Shown one piece after another: positions 42,889-51,085 of a stretch of DNA of 64,000 nt. The notes below the pieces were generated by a model. That model made no database searches. It was not told where the DNA came from and was given only the letters and a program-made list of their open reading frames with translations. The position numbers and the translations under genes were made by a program. Source of the stretch: Planctomycetota bacterium (GTDB lineage Bacteria > Planctomycetota > J058 > JAJDCQ01); contig JAJDCQ010000249.1 in the NCBI GenBank assembly GCA_029260755.1, positions 1 through 64,000 on the forward strand, read 5' to 3'. Within the stretch, counting starts at the first letter, position 1, and each line of letters starts with the position of its first letter.

Positions 42889-44222
42889 GCCGCGGGCTCC
42901 GGCGGCAGCCGCGCGAGGAGGCGGTCGATCTCGGCCACCTCGCTCTGGAGGAAGTCCTGGAAGATCGTGAACGACTCGTCCGCCTCGAGGCGCTCGGCGA
43001 TCAGCTCGCGGAACGCGTCGCGGCGGAGCTCGTCGAGCTCGCGGCGCTTCGCGAGGAGCTGCTCGCGCGTGGCCGCTCCCGCCTCGAGCGACTGAGCGAT
43101 CCGGTCGATCGCGAGGTAGTAGACATCGATCCGGTTCTTCTTCTTCCGGCGGAGCCACTCGCGCAGCGCGAACGCGCCGCTGCCCCCGGCGAGGAGCACG
43201 CTCAGGATCAGGCTGATCGACTCGGCGTAGGTGACGAGGAAGCTCGGCCGATGCCGGGTGTAGTAGGCGATGGCGCCGTCGTGATACGGGAAGCGGACGT
43301 CCGCCGCCTCGTGACTCTCCCGCAACCGCGCGGCGACCGGGTCGCCCTCGGCCAGCCTCGCCTTGTTCCGGAAGAGCTGCCGCGTCATCTCGGCGACGTC
43401 GTCGTCGGCGAGGCTCTCGCGGCAGACGAGGAGGGCGCGCACGCTCACCGTCCCGATCGGCGCGGTCGGGTGGCGGCCGTAGGTGCGCGCGGGGATCGTC
43501 GACCGAGACAGGAACGGGATCCCGAGGCGGAGCCCGTCCAGGCTGCTGCCGATCGCCTCGGGGTCGCCGAGGCTCAGCAGGCGCGCCCCGCCCCCGTCGA
43601 CGAGGCGGTCGACCGCCGCGCTCCGGAGGCCGGCGACGACGCAGATCGCGTCGACCTCGTCCTCCTCGAGCATCCGGACGGCCTGCTCGATCGGAACGTG
43701 GACGTCCTCGAACGAGCCGTCGTGGAGGTCGAAGTGATCGAGGACGCGGGTCGCCAGGGTCGCCGTCCCGCTCCCCTCGGCGCCGACCGCGACGACGTGA
43801 TCGCGGAGGTCGAAGACCGTCTCGATCGGCGGATCGGCGTCGTCGCGCACGACGATGTGGAGGAGCTCATCGTAGAGCGACGCGATCGTCCGGACGCTCG
43901 CGGCGCCGGGGGTGTCGTTCTGGACGAGGGCGAGGTCGACCTCGCCGCGCTGGAGCCGCGCCATGTTGTCGGCGCTGCCCAGGCTCGGGACGGCCTCGAC
44001 GGTGATGCCGCGCGAGGCGAGGCCCTTACCGAGGACGTCGGCGACGGCCGCGCCGAGGGCGTGGTAGGACCCGCCCGGCTCGCCCGAGCCGAGGGCGAGG
44101 CGTCTGGGGCTCCGCGCGGGCATCGACAGCCAGCCGGCGACGGCGGCGGCGACGAGGACGAGGGCCGCGACGGAGACGGCGAGGACCTTACCCCACGGCG
44201 CGACCTGACGGTTCTCGAGCAT
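42885..44222 (-). CDS. TAXI-type solute-binding protein with C-terminal membrane helix and coiled-coil tail
   Basis: This is a 445-residue protein. An N-terminal membrane helix (about 13-32) is followed by a TAXI-family periplasmic binding domain (about 38-320): LALGSGEPGGSYHALGAAVADVL, VDLALVQNDTPG and AVGAEGSGTATLATRVL. TAXI proteins feed TRAP transporters. Here a second membrane helix (about 333-352) and a charged cytoplasmic tail of about 90 residues, probably coiled coil, follow, and no TRAP membrane subunits are nearby. It heads the operon with the FAD and FeS oxidase subunits and overlaps the former by 4 bp. Sensing or delivering the oxidase substrate is the inferred role. GAGGAG lies 9 nt before the ATG. 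Confidence 0.8.
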   Translation of the reverse strand: MLENRQVAPWGKVLAVSVAALVLVAAAVAGWLSMPARSPRRLALGSGEPGGSYHALGAAVADVLGKGLASRGITVEAVPSLGSADNMARLQRGEVDLALVQNDTPGAASVRTIASLYDELLHIVVRDDADPPIETVFDLRDHVVAVGAEGSGTATLATRVLDHFDLHDGSFEDVHVPIEQAVRMLEEDEVDAICVVAGLRSAAVDRLVDGGGARLLSLGDPEAIGSSLDGLRLGIPFLSRSTIPARTYGRHPTAPIGTVSVRALLVCRESLADDDVAEMTRQLFRNKARLAEGDPVAARLRESHEAADVRFPYHDGAIAYYTRHRPSFLVTYAESISLILSVLLAGGSGAFALREWLRRKKKNRIDVYYLAIDRIAQSLEAGAATREQLLAKRRELDELRRDAFRELIAERLEADESFTIFQDFLQSEVAEIDRLLARLPPEPAA

Positions 44223-44285
44223 CGGTCCGCGCTCCTCGGGGCGCCCGCGCGCGAGGGTGAGGATGCGGGCGGGGCCCGGACGGTG

Positions 44286-46544
44286 TCAACGTCGGTCGTC
44301 GGGCTCCGCGTCGGGCGCGTCGGCGGGCGACCAGAACGCCCGCCAGGTTCGCACCCGGGCGTCGAAGCCGCCGGTCACGAAGAGCTCCCCGTCGGCGCTC
44401 CAGGCGAGATCGTTGATCGGCTTGGTGTGGCCGAGCCCCTCGGGAGGCTGCGGCGATGTCGCCGCGGCGCTCGTCACGACGTCGAGCGCCAGCCAGGAGA
44501 ACAGGAGATCCTCCGGGGTCGCCGGCCGACCGATCGGCTGTCCGTACCCGACGAGCGCGACGTCGCCCCGCGGCGCGACCGCGATCCCGCGGGCGGGGCC
44601 GACCCAGGCGAGCGGCTCGATGCGCGGAGGGCTCGCCGCGAGGTCGAACCGCACCCCCCGGCTCTTGCTGAAGACGGCGATCGCGGCGGACCCGTCCGCG
44701 CAGATGCCGACCGAGGTCGGGTCGCCGCCGCCCGGCGGATCGTGGGCCAGGACGGGGTCGTGGGGACCGGCGTCGGGATCGGCGAGGTCCCAGACGAACA
44801 CGTCGCCCGACCAGTCGCCCGAGATCGCCCAGCGGCCGTCGGCGGAGAGCGCCGTCGAGGTGATGACCGTCTGCTCGTCGGGATGGAGGCCGACCAGCCG
44901 CGTCGGTGTCGCGAAGGGGACCTCGCCCGGGGCGAGGTCCCAGAGGCTGAGGGTCCGACCGAGGCCGACGAGGAGGCGCCCTCTGCTCGCATCGCACGAG
45001 AGCCCGACGATCGCGGCGGGCCCCGCCGCGACTCCGTCCGGGAGGACGCCGCGCGCGCGCAGCGTCGCCTCGACGTCGAGGGCGTCCTCGATCGTGCCGT
45101 CGCCGACGTCGACCAGGCGCAGCCACCCCGAGTCGTTGCCGACGACGACGCGGCCTGTTCCGGGAATCGTCGCGAGACCCTTCGGTCCCCCGGTCGGCGA
45201 GGGCGGCGTGTCGACGACGAACCGACGCCGCGTCGCGGGCGAGCCCCGGTCCCACACGACGAGCCCGCCGTCGAGACACAGGGTGATGACGCGCTCGGCC
45301 TGCCCATCGGAGGAGGCGGCCACGACCGCGACCCGGGCGATCGCCGCCTGGAGCTGGATGCTCGCGCCCGGCTCGATCGCGGTGAGGACGCTCGGCGGCG
45401 AAGGCTCGTTCGGCGCCGTCTCGACGGGCTCGACCGGCTCGACGGGAGGCTCGTCGGCGATCGGCTCGGGCGGATCGTCGTTCCCGTTCGGCGGGGTCGC
45501 CGCGGCCCCGGCGGCGCTCGCGCCCGTCGGGGCGTCTCGCGTCCCGAGCCCCCAGACGAGCGCCGCCCCCACGAGCGCGACCGCCGCGGTGACGACGACC
45601 GCGGCGAGCGGTCCCGGCCCGGCGGATCCCGGCGGCCGAGCGCGCGTGCCGAGCCCAGGCGGCGGAAGGCGAGGCGAGGGCCGGCCGGCGATGACGCGCT
45701 CGATCTCGTCCCGGGCCGCCGCCGCGCTCGGGCATCGGTCGCGGGGATCGCGCGCGGTGAGCCAGGCGACCAGCCGGGCGAAGCCCTCGGAGAGCTCGGG
45801 GACGGCCGCGCGCGGATCGGGGCAGTCCTCGCGGAGCCGTCGGGTGAGGGCGACGACGACGGCGTCGGCGGGAAACGCGTCGTGCCCGGTCGACGCCCGG
45901 AAGAGGACCATCCCGAGCGAGTAGACGTCGCATCGCGCGTCGAGGCGGCGCCGACCCGCCGCCTGCTCGGGCGCCATGTAGTGGGGCGACCCGACGACCT
46001 CGCCCGTCGCGGTGAGGCGTGCGCTCCGCTCCGACCACTGACAGAGGCCGAGGTCGGCGACGTGCGCCGTCCCCTCGGGGTCGATGAGGATGTTCGCCGG
46101 CTTGAGGTCGCGGTGGAGCAGGCGCGCGCCGTGGATCGCGTCGAGGCCGGCGGCGACGTCGCGGGCGATCGCGAGGGCGGCCGCCTCGGGCAGCCGCGCC
46201 TGCCGCGCGAGCCGGGTGTGGAGATCCTCGCCCTCCACGAGCGGGAACGCGATGAAGGCCTCGCCCGTCCGGTCGCACCGGCCCGCCGCGATCACCCCGA
46301 CGACGTTCGGATGGCGGATCGCCCCGGCCGCCCGGGCCTCACGCTCGAACCGCGCCACGCTCTCGGCGTCGTCGCCGAGGGCGCCCGGGATCAGCACCTT
46401 GAGGGCGACGACCCGGTCGAGGCCGGGCTGCCGCGCGCGATAGACCCGCCCCATCCCCCCCTCGCCGAGCAGACCGACCAGCTCGAACCCGCCGATCGCG
46501 GCGGGCGGCCGGGGAGGCGGCGGCGGCGTGGGGGAGGGGATCAT
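44286..46544 (-). CDS. Ser/Thr protein kinase with C-terminal WD40-like propeller
   Basis: This 752-residue transmembrane kinase has its catalytic domain at about residues 20-285: LLGEGGMG, VALKVLI, HRDLKPAN (144-151), DLG in place of DFG, YMAPEQ. One membrane helix (about 312-333) and an acidic Pro-rich spacer follow. The last 360 residues form a WD40-like beta-propeller (for example VFVWDLADPD, LAWSADGELFVTGGFDARVRTWR). The propeller would be extracytoplasmic and suits ligand or protein sensing. Kinase-WD40 fusions are common in Planctomycetota and Actinobacteria. It lies 63 bp upstream of the TAXI operon on the same strand and is divergent from the FHA kinase, across about 290 bp. Confidence 0.9.
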   Translation of the reverse strand: MIPSPTPPPPPRPPAAIGGFELVGLLGEGGMGRVYRARQPGLDRVVALKVLIPGALGDDAESVARFEREARAAGAIRHPNVVGVIAAGRCDRTGEAFIAFPLVEGEDLHTRLARQARLPEAAALAIARDVAAGLDAIHGARLLHRDLKPANILIDPEGTAHVADLGLCQWSERSARLTATGEVVGSPHYMAPEQAAGRRRLDARCDVYSLGMVLFRASTGHDAFPADAVVVALTRRLREDCPDPRAAVPELSEGFARLVAWLTARDPRDRCPSAAAARDEIERVIAGRPSPRLPPPGLGTRARPPGSAGPGPLAAVVVTAAVALVGAALVWGLGTRDAPTGASAAGAAATPPNGNDDPPEPIADEPPVEPVEPVETAPNEPSPPSVLTAIEPGASIQLQAAIARVAVVAASSDGQAERVITLCLDGGLVVWDRGSPATRRRFVVDTPPSPTGGPKGLATIPGTGRVVVGNDSGWLRLVDVGDGTIEDALDVEATLRARGVLPDGVAAGPAAIVGLSCDASRGRLLVGLGRTLSLWDLAPGEVPFATPTRLVGLHPDEQTVITSTALSADGRWAISGDWSGDVFVWDLADPDAGPHDPVLAHDPPGGGDPTSVGICADGSAAIAVFSKSRGVRFDLAASPPRIEPLAWVGPARGIAVAPRGDVALVGYGQPIGRPATPEDLLFSWLALDVVTSAAATSPQPPEGLGHTKPINDLAWSADGELFVTGGFDARVRTWRAFWSPADAPDAEPDDRR

Positions 46545-46682
46545 CGATCGAGCGCTCCGGATCGAGGATCGCGTCCCGGCCGCGATCGCGTCAACGGTCC
46601 CCGCGTCCGGTCGGGGCGGGGCCGCCGTAACCCGAACCTCGGGAGCGGCTTCAACCCGACCCGCTCCGCTCCCGACGGCCGC

Positions 46683-46710
46683 GCGACAACTCCGCCCGGC
46701 CGGCTATAAT
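46683..46710 (+). promoter_or_regulatory. Promoter upstream of the FHA-kinase gene
   Basis: A perfect TATAAT at 46705-46710 with GCGACA at 46683-46688 (4/6 to TTGACA) and a 16-bp spacer. Predicted start near 46717, about 115 nt before the ATG. Confidence 0.55.
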
Positions 46711-46832
46711 CGCAGAGGTCGCGTCCGGGCCGGCGCCGTCCGAAACCCCTTCGGCCTCGGGACGTGTAGAAGACGAAGAGCTCCCACCCGGCGCCGACCT
46801 CGGCCGGCGCGCCCGGATCATGCCTCCGCCCC

Positions 46833-49730
46833 ATGCCGCTGCTCGTCATCGAGAAGGGAAAGGAGAAGGGTAAGCGCGTCCGCGTCCGCGAGAACGCGCC
46901 CGCCACCCTGGGCCGGGACGCCAAGTCGACCCTGCGGATCGCCGACGTGATGGCGAGCCGCAAGCACTGCCAGATCCAGGGTCGCCTCGGCCGCTGGACG
47001 CTGCGCGACCTCGACAGCAGCAACGGGACGCTCCTCAACGGCCAGCCGGTCGAGGGCGAGGTCTCCCTCGCCTTCGACGACAAGGTCCAGGTCGGCCAGA
47101 CCCTCGTCTTCTTCCTCGAGGACGAGCAGCACGACAAGCGGGGCCCGCTGAGCGGCCGCGACATCGCCGGCTACCGCGTCGGCGAGATCCTCGGGCGCGG
47201 CGGGATGGGGAGCGTCTACGGGGCCGTCCAGGTGTCGCTCGAGCGCAACGTCGCCCTCAAGGTGCTCGCCCCCGAGCTCGTCCGGGACAAGGCGTTCATC
47301 GAGCGCTTCATCTCCGAGGCGCGCCGCGCCGGCCAGCTCAACCACCCCAACATCGTGCAGGTCTACGACGTCGGCAACGTCGACGACGTCTACTTCTACT
47401 CGATGGAGTACGTCTCCCAGGGCAGCGTCACCGACCTCCTCCGCAAGGACCGGATGCTCACGGTCGAGCGCAGCCTGGCCCTCGTCCTCGACGCCGCCCG
47501 CGGGCTCGAGTACGCCGAGCGCAAGGGCGTCGTCCACCGCGACATCAAGCCCGACAACCTGATGATCTCCGAGGACTGGGTCGTGAAGATCGGCGACCTC
47601 GGAATCGCCCAGAAGACGACGCCGGACGGGAGCGCGAACCAGGAGGAGGGAATCAGCGGGTCGCCGTACTACATCGCCCCCGAGCAGGCGATGGGTCGCC
47701 CGATCGACACCCGCGCCGACATCTACGCCCTCGGCGTCACCTTCTTCGAGATGCTCAGCGGCGAGCCGCCCTTCACCGGGAACACGATGCGCGAGATCGT
47801 CCTCAAGCACGTGCGCGAGGACGTCCCCGACATCCGCAAGCTCAACGCCGACGTCGCGCCCGAGGTGGCCGCCGTCATCACCCGGATGACCCAGCGCGAT
47901 CCCGAGCAGCGCTACCTCCGGGCCGAGCAGCTCGTGAGCGAGCTCGCCGCCCTCGCGAACGTCTACCCGCTGCGCGAGAGCCAGCGGGTGCGCGCGCCGA
48001 TCGATCTCCGATCGGCGGCGACCGTCGCGATCGCGCCGGGCGAGATGCCCGGCAGCTCGTCGACCGACCGGGTGAGCGTGGCCGGGCCCGCCTCGGTCGC
48101 GACGCCCGGAAGCCGCGAGGGGCCCGGCGCCCCCGCGTCGACGCACGACGACGAGCCGCTCGACGAAGACGACCCCGACGCGCCGCCATCATCGTTCACC
48201 GGCGACGCCGCGGCGCCGGCCGAGGACTCCGGCTACCGGCCGGTCATCCTCGGCTGCCTCGTCATCCTCGTCCTCGCGGTCGCGGCGATCAGCTCGATCG
48301 GCGCCTATCGCCTCGCGAAGAACCATCGGAAGCAGCAGATCGAGCAGGCGGAGGCGTGGGACGGTCGGCTCCAGGCGATCACCACCCTGATCGACGGCGG
48401 CGAGTACGACGAGGCGATCACGACCGCCGATGCGTTCGCCGCCGACGAGACCGTCGACGAGGCGTGGCGGGCGAAGGCGCGCGAGTACGCCGAGGAGGCG
48501 CGGACGAAGCGCTCGGACGCGACGGCGGCCCAGCGCGACGCCGCCGCGACGACCCGGCTCGAGCAGATCACCGGGGCGGTCGACGCATCCGACCTCGCCT
48601 CCCTCGTGAAGGGCGTGGCCGACCTCGAGGCGCTCGTCGACGAGCTCGGCGGCACCGACGCGGCGGCGAAGGCGGCCACACGGATCGGCGAGTGGCGACA
48701 GGCGATCGCCGGCCTCCGGGCCGCCGAGACCGAGATGAAGGAGCGGCTCGAGCTCGAGGAGCAGCGCTTCGCGCGGGTGCGCCGGCAGGTGCTCGACGAC
48801 CTCTCGATCGACGACGACTTCGCGAAGGCGTTCAGCGAGGCGAGCCGCGCGCGGGTCGCGGCGCCGAAGGACCTCCCCACGGTCATCGCCGGCTACGACG
48901 CCCTCGTGAGGGAGATCCGGGACGAGGCCGGGAAGCACGTCGACGAGCTCCAGTGGGACGCCGACCGGGATCTGAAGAGGGCGAAGGACGACAACGACGA
49001 GCTCCGAGCCCGTCAGGTGAAGGAGCGCCTCGAGGCGTTCCTCCCCAAGATCCGTGGAACGATCATGCCGATGCGGATCAAGCGCCTCGACGACACCGCG
49101 AAGAAGGCCGGAGCGATCGCCCGCGAGATCGTCCAGGGGCAGCGCCAGGAGCAGATCGACCGAGACCTCCGCGCGCTCGAGCCGAACGCGGCCGACGAGA
49201 ACAAGCTCCGGGCGTTCGACTTCGAGTCGTTCGTCACGGAGCTCGACGAGGAGAAGCGCGGCTTCCTCGACACCGAGGAGGGACTCCGTTCGTGTGACCG
49301 GAGGATCCGGCTCCACCAGGCGGCCGCCCGTGCCCGCGACCGGCTCATCGCGCACGTCACCGGCGCTGCGAAGTTCGAGGCGAAGCTCACCTACGTGCAG
49401 AAGTCGACCGGCACCCTCATCGCGGTCAAGGCGTCCCGGGCCGGCGGGATCCACTTCGAGCACGATGAGATGGGCGCCGAGTGGACGATTCCGTGGGAGA
49501 AGGTCGACGCCGGGCGGATGACCGAGTACGTCAAGGCCCTCCCCGAGCTCGACCTCGTCGCCCACTACGAGCTCGCCGCGACCCTCTTCGCCCGGGGGTG
49601 GTTCGCGGACTCGCAGCGCGAGCTCGACGCGATCCGCGCGGCGATCGCCCGGGGCGATCCGCCGGGCGACGCCGAGCTGCCCGGCTGGCTCGACGAGCTC
49701 GCCGCCGAGCTCGCCCTGAAGGAGCGGTGA
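46833..49730 (+). CDS. FHA-domain Ser/Thr protein kinase with extracytoplasmic helical domain
   Basis: This is a 965-residue kinase. An N-terminal FHA domain (about 1-95) binds phosphothreonine and shows ATLGRDAKS, SRKHCQI and LDSSNGTLLNG. The kinase domain (about 114-375) has LGRGGMG, VALKVLA, HRDIKPDN (235-242), DLG in place of DFG, and IAPEQ. An acidic linker, one membrane helix (about 469-492) and a long charged helical region (about 495-960) follow, with coiled-coil character (RLELEEQRFARVRRQVLDDL). Its final 140 residues contain a small mixed fold (VQKSTGTLIAVKASR). FHA fused to kinase implies phospho-dependent self- or partner-binding. It is followed after 49 bp by the DUF167 gene. Confidence 0.92.
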   Translation: MPLLVIEKGKEKGKRVRVRENAPATLGRDAKSTLRIADVMASRKHCQIQGRLGRWTLRDLDSSNGTLLNGQPVEGEVSLAFDDKVQVGQTLVFFLEDEQHDKRGPLSGRDIAGYRVGEILGRGGMGSVYGAVQVSLERNVALKVLAPELVRDKAFIERFISEARRAGQLNHPNIVQVYDVGNVDDVYFYSMEYVSQGSVTDLLRKDRMLTVERSLALVLDAARGLEYAERKGVVHRDIKPDNLMISEDWVVKIGDLGIAQKTTPDGSANQEEGISGSPYYIAPEQAMGRPIDTRADIYALGVTFFEMLSGEPPFTGNTMREIVLKHVREDVPDIRKLNADVAPEVAAVITRMTQRDPEQRYLRAEQLVSELAALANVYPLRESQRVRAPIDLRSAATVAIAPGEMPGSSSTDRVSVAGPASVATPGSREGPGAPASTHDDEPLDEDDPDAPPSSFTGDAAAPAEDSGYRPVILGCLVILVLAVAAISSIGAYRLAKNHRKQQIEQAEAWDGRLQAITTLIDGGEYDEAITTADAFAADETVDEAWRAKAREYAEEARTKRSDATAAQRDAAATTRLEQITGAVDASDLASLVKGVADLEALVDELGGTDAAAKAATRIGEWRQAIAGLRAAETEMKERLELEEQRFARVRRQVLDDLSIDDDFAKAFSEASRARVAAPKDLPTVIAGYDALVREIRDEAGKHVDELQWDADRDLKRAKDDNDELRARQVKERLEAFLPKIRGTIMPMRIKRLDDTAKKAGAIAREIVQGQRQEQIDRDLRALEPNAADENKLRAFDFESFVTELDEEKRGFLDTEEGLRSCDRRIRLHQAAARARDRLIAHVTGAAKFEAKLTYVQKSTGTLIAVKASRAGGIHFEHDEMGAEWTIPWEKVDAGRMTEYVKALPELDLVAHYELAATLFARGWFADSQRELDAIRAAIARGDPPGDAELPGWLDELAAELALKER

Positions 49731-49779
49731 CGCCATCGCCTCGTCCGACGAGGTCACCGTCCGTCCGGTCGCCGGCGGG

Positions 49780-50043
49780 GTGACGGTCGCGGTCAAGGTC
49801 CGCCCCGGGGCGCGCCGGACCGCCCCGGCCGGCGTGCGCGCCGACGCCCTCCTCATCGACGTCGCGGCGCCGCCCGAGAAGGGCAAGGCGAACCGGGAGC
49901 TCCTGGCGTGGGCGCGGAAGGCGCTCGGCCCGCTCGCATCGGCGCCCGAGCTGCGCGCCGGCGCGGGCAGTCGGAGCAAGGTCATCCTCCTCCCCGGGAT
50001 CGACGAGGCGACGGCCCGTCGGCGGATCGCCGAGCTGCTCTGA
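49780..50043 (+). CDS. DUF167 (YggU) family protein
   Basis: This small conserved protein (87 residues from the GTG) is of unknown function. The family core is clear: VAVKVRPGARR, then LLIDVAAPPEKGKANRELLAWARKAL and the end GSRSKVILLPGIDEATARRRI. Conserved family members usually have about 10 residues before the first strand. The frame here is open upstream through a plausible N-terminus (DEVTVRPVAGG) but has no ATG, GTG or TTG between the previous stop and 49780. The true start may therefore be an unusual codon, or the short form is real. It lies between the FHA kinase and mtnP on the same strand. Confidence 0.85.
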   Translation: MTVAVKVRPGARRTAPAGVRADALLIDVAAPPEKGKANRELLAWARKALGPLASAPELRAGAGSRSKVILLPGIDEATARRRIAELL

Positions 50044-50085
50044 GCGCCTTGCGCCCCCCGCGGGCATCTCCCCTAATGGGCCCCC

Positions 50086-50106
50086 CCGCGCGCCGCCGGC
50101 GCGCGG
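50086..50106 (+). terminator. Short GC hairpin between DUF167 and mtnP
   Basis: A 9-bp perfect stem, CCGCGCGCC with GGCGCGCGG, has a 3-base loop. It lies 43 bp after the DUF167 stop and 28 bp before the mtnP ATG. Without a T tract it could be a terminator or a leader structure of mtnP. Confidence 0.4.
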
Positions 50107-50134
50107 CCTGGCCCCGAGCGGAGGTGAGCGGTCG

Positions 50135-50998
50135 ATGAGCGAGCGGATCGGCGTCCTGGGCGGCAGCGGGATCTACGACTTCGAGGGGTTCGAGGAGACC
50201 GAGCGGGTCGCCATCGAGACGCCGTTCGGCGCGCCGAGCGACGAGTACGTCGTCGGCACGCTCGAGGGCCGCGAGGTCGTCTTCCTCCCGCGGCACGGCC
50301 GGGGTCACCGCCTCCTGCCGAACGAGGTGCCCGCCCGGGCGAACATCTGGGGCTTCAAGAAGCTCGGCGTCGGCCGGATCATCTCGGTCTCGGCGGTCGG
50401 CTCCATGAAGGAAGAGGTCGAGCCGGGCCACATCGTCTTCCCCGACCAGTTCATCGACCGCACCCGCGCGCGCCCCTCGACGTTCTTCGGCGAGGGGATC
50501 GCCGCGCACGTCCAGTTCGCGAAGCCGGTCTGCGGCGACCTCGCCGGGCAGCTCGCCGCCGCCGCCGAGGCGATCTCGGTGAAGCACCACCGCGGCGGGG
50601 CGTACGTCTGCATCGACGGGCCGCAGTTCTCGACCCTGGCCGAGAGCCTCACCTACCGGAGCTGGGGAGTGACCGTCGTCGGCATGACGAACCTGCCCGA
50701 GGCGCGCCTCGCCCGCGAGGCCGAGATCTGTTACGCGACGATCGCGCTGGCGACCGACTACGACTGCTGGCACGAGGAGGAGGTCAGCGTCGAGGCCGTC
50801 CTCGCGGTGATCAAGTCGAACATCGCGAACGCCCGCGGCATCATCCGCCAGGCGATCCCGACCATCCCGACGGCGCCCCGAGCGTGCAAGTGTGCCACGG
50901 CCCTCGACTTCGCCATCATGACCGACCCGGCCGTCATCCCCGCGGCGAAGCGCGAGGCGCTCGCCCCGATCCTCGACCGGGTGCTCGCCTCGTCCTGA
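50135..50998 (+). CDS. mtnP: S-methyl-5'-thioadenosine phosphorylase
   Basis: This 287-residue purine-nucleoside-phosphorylase-family enzyme cleaves 5'-methylthioadenosine with phosphate to adenine and 5-methylthioribose-1-phosphate, the first step of methionine salvage. Family motifs are IGVLGGSGIYD, FLPRHGRGHRLLPNEVPARAN, DQFIDRT, GPQFSTLAES, GMTNLPEARLAREAEICY and LATDYDCWH. The TDYDxWH segment favours MTA phosphorylase over purine nucleoside phosphorylase. Length is normal. A GAGGTGAG lies 8 nt before the ATG. No other methionine-salvage gene is in the window. Confidence 0.94.
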   Translation: MSERIGVLGGSGIYDFEGFEETERVAIETPFGAPSDEYVVGTLEGREVVFLPRHGRGHRLLPNEVPARANIWGFKKLGVGRIISVSAVGSMKEEVEPGHIVFPDQFIDRTRARPSTFFGEGIAAHVQFAKPVCGDLAGQLAAAAEAISVKHHRGGAYVCIDGPQFSTLAESLTYRSWGVTVVGMTNLPEARLAREAEICYATIALATDYDCWHEEEVSVEAVLAVIKSNIANARGIIRQAIPTIPTAPRACKCATALDFAIMTDPAVIPAAKREALAPILDRVLASS

Positions 50999-51085
50999 CG
51001 GCCGGTCGGTTGCGGCGATCGCCCCGCATCGGTTCTAGTACGGGTACGGAGTAGCATCCCATCGCGCCCTCGGAGGACGCCGCCC

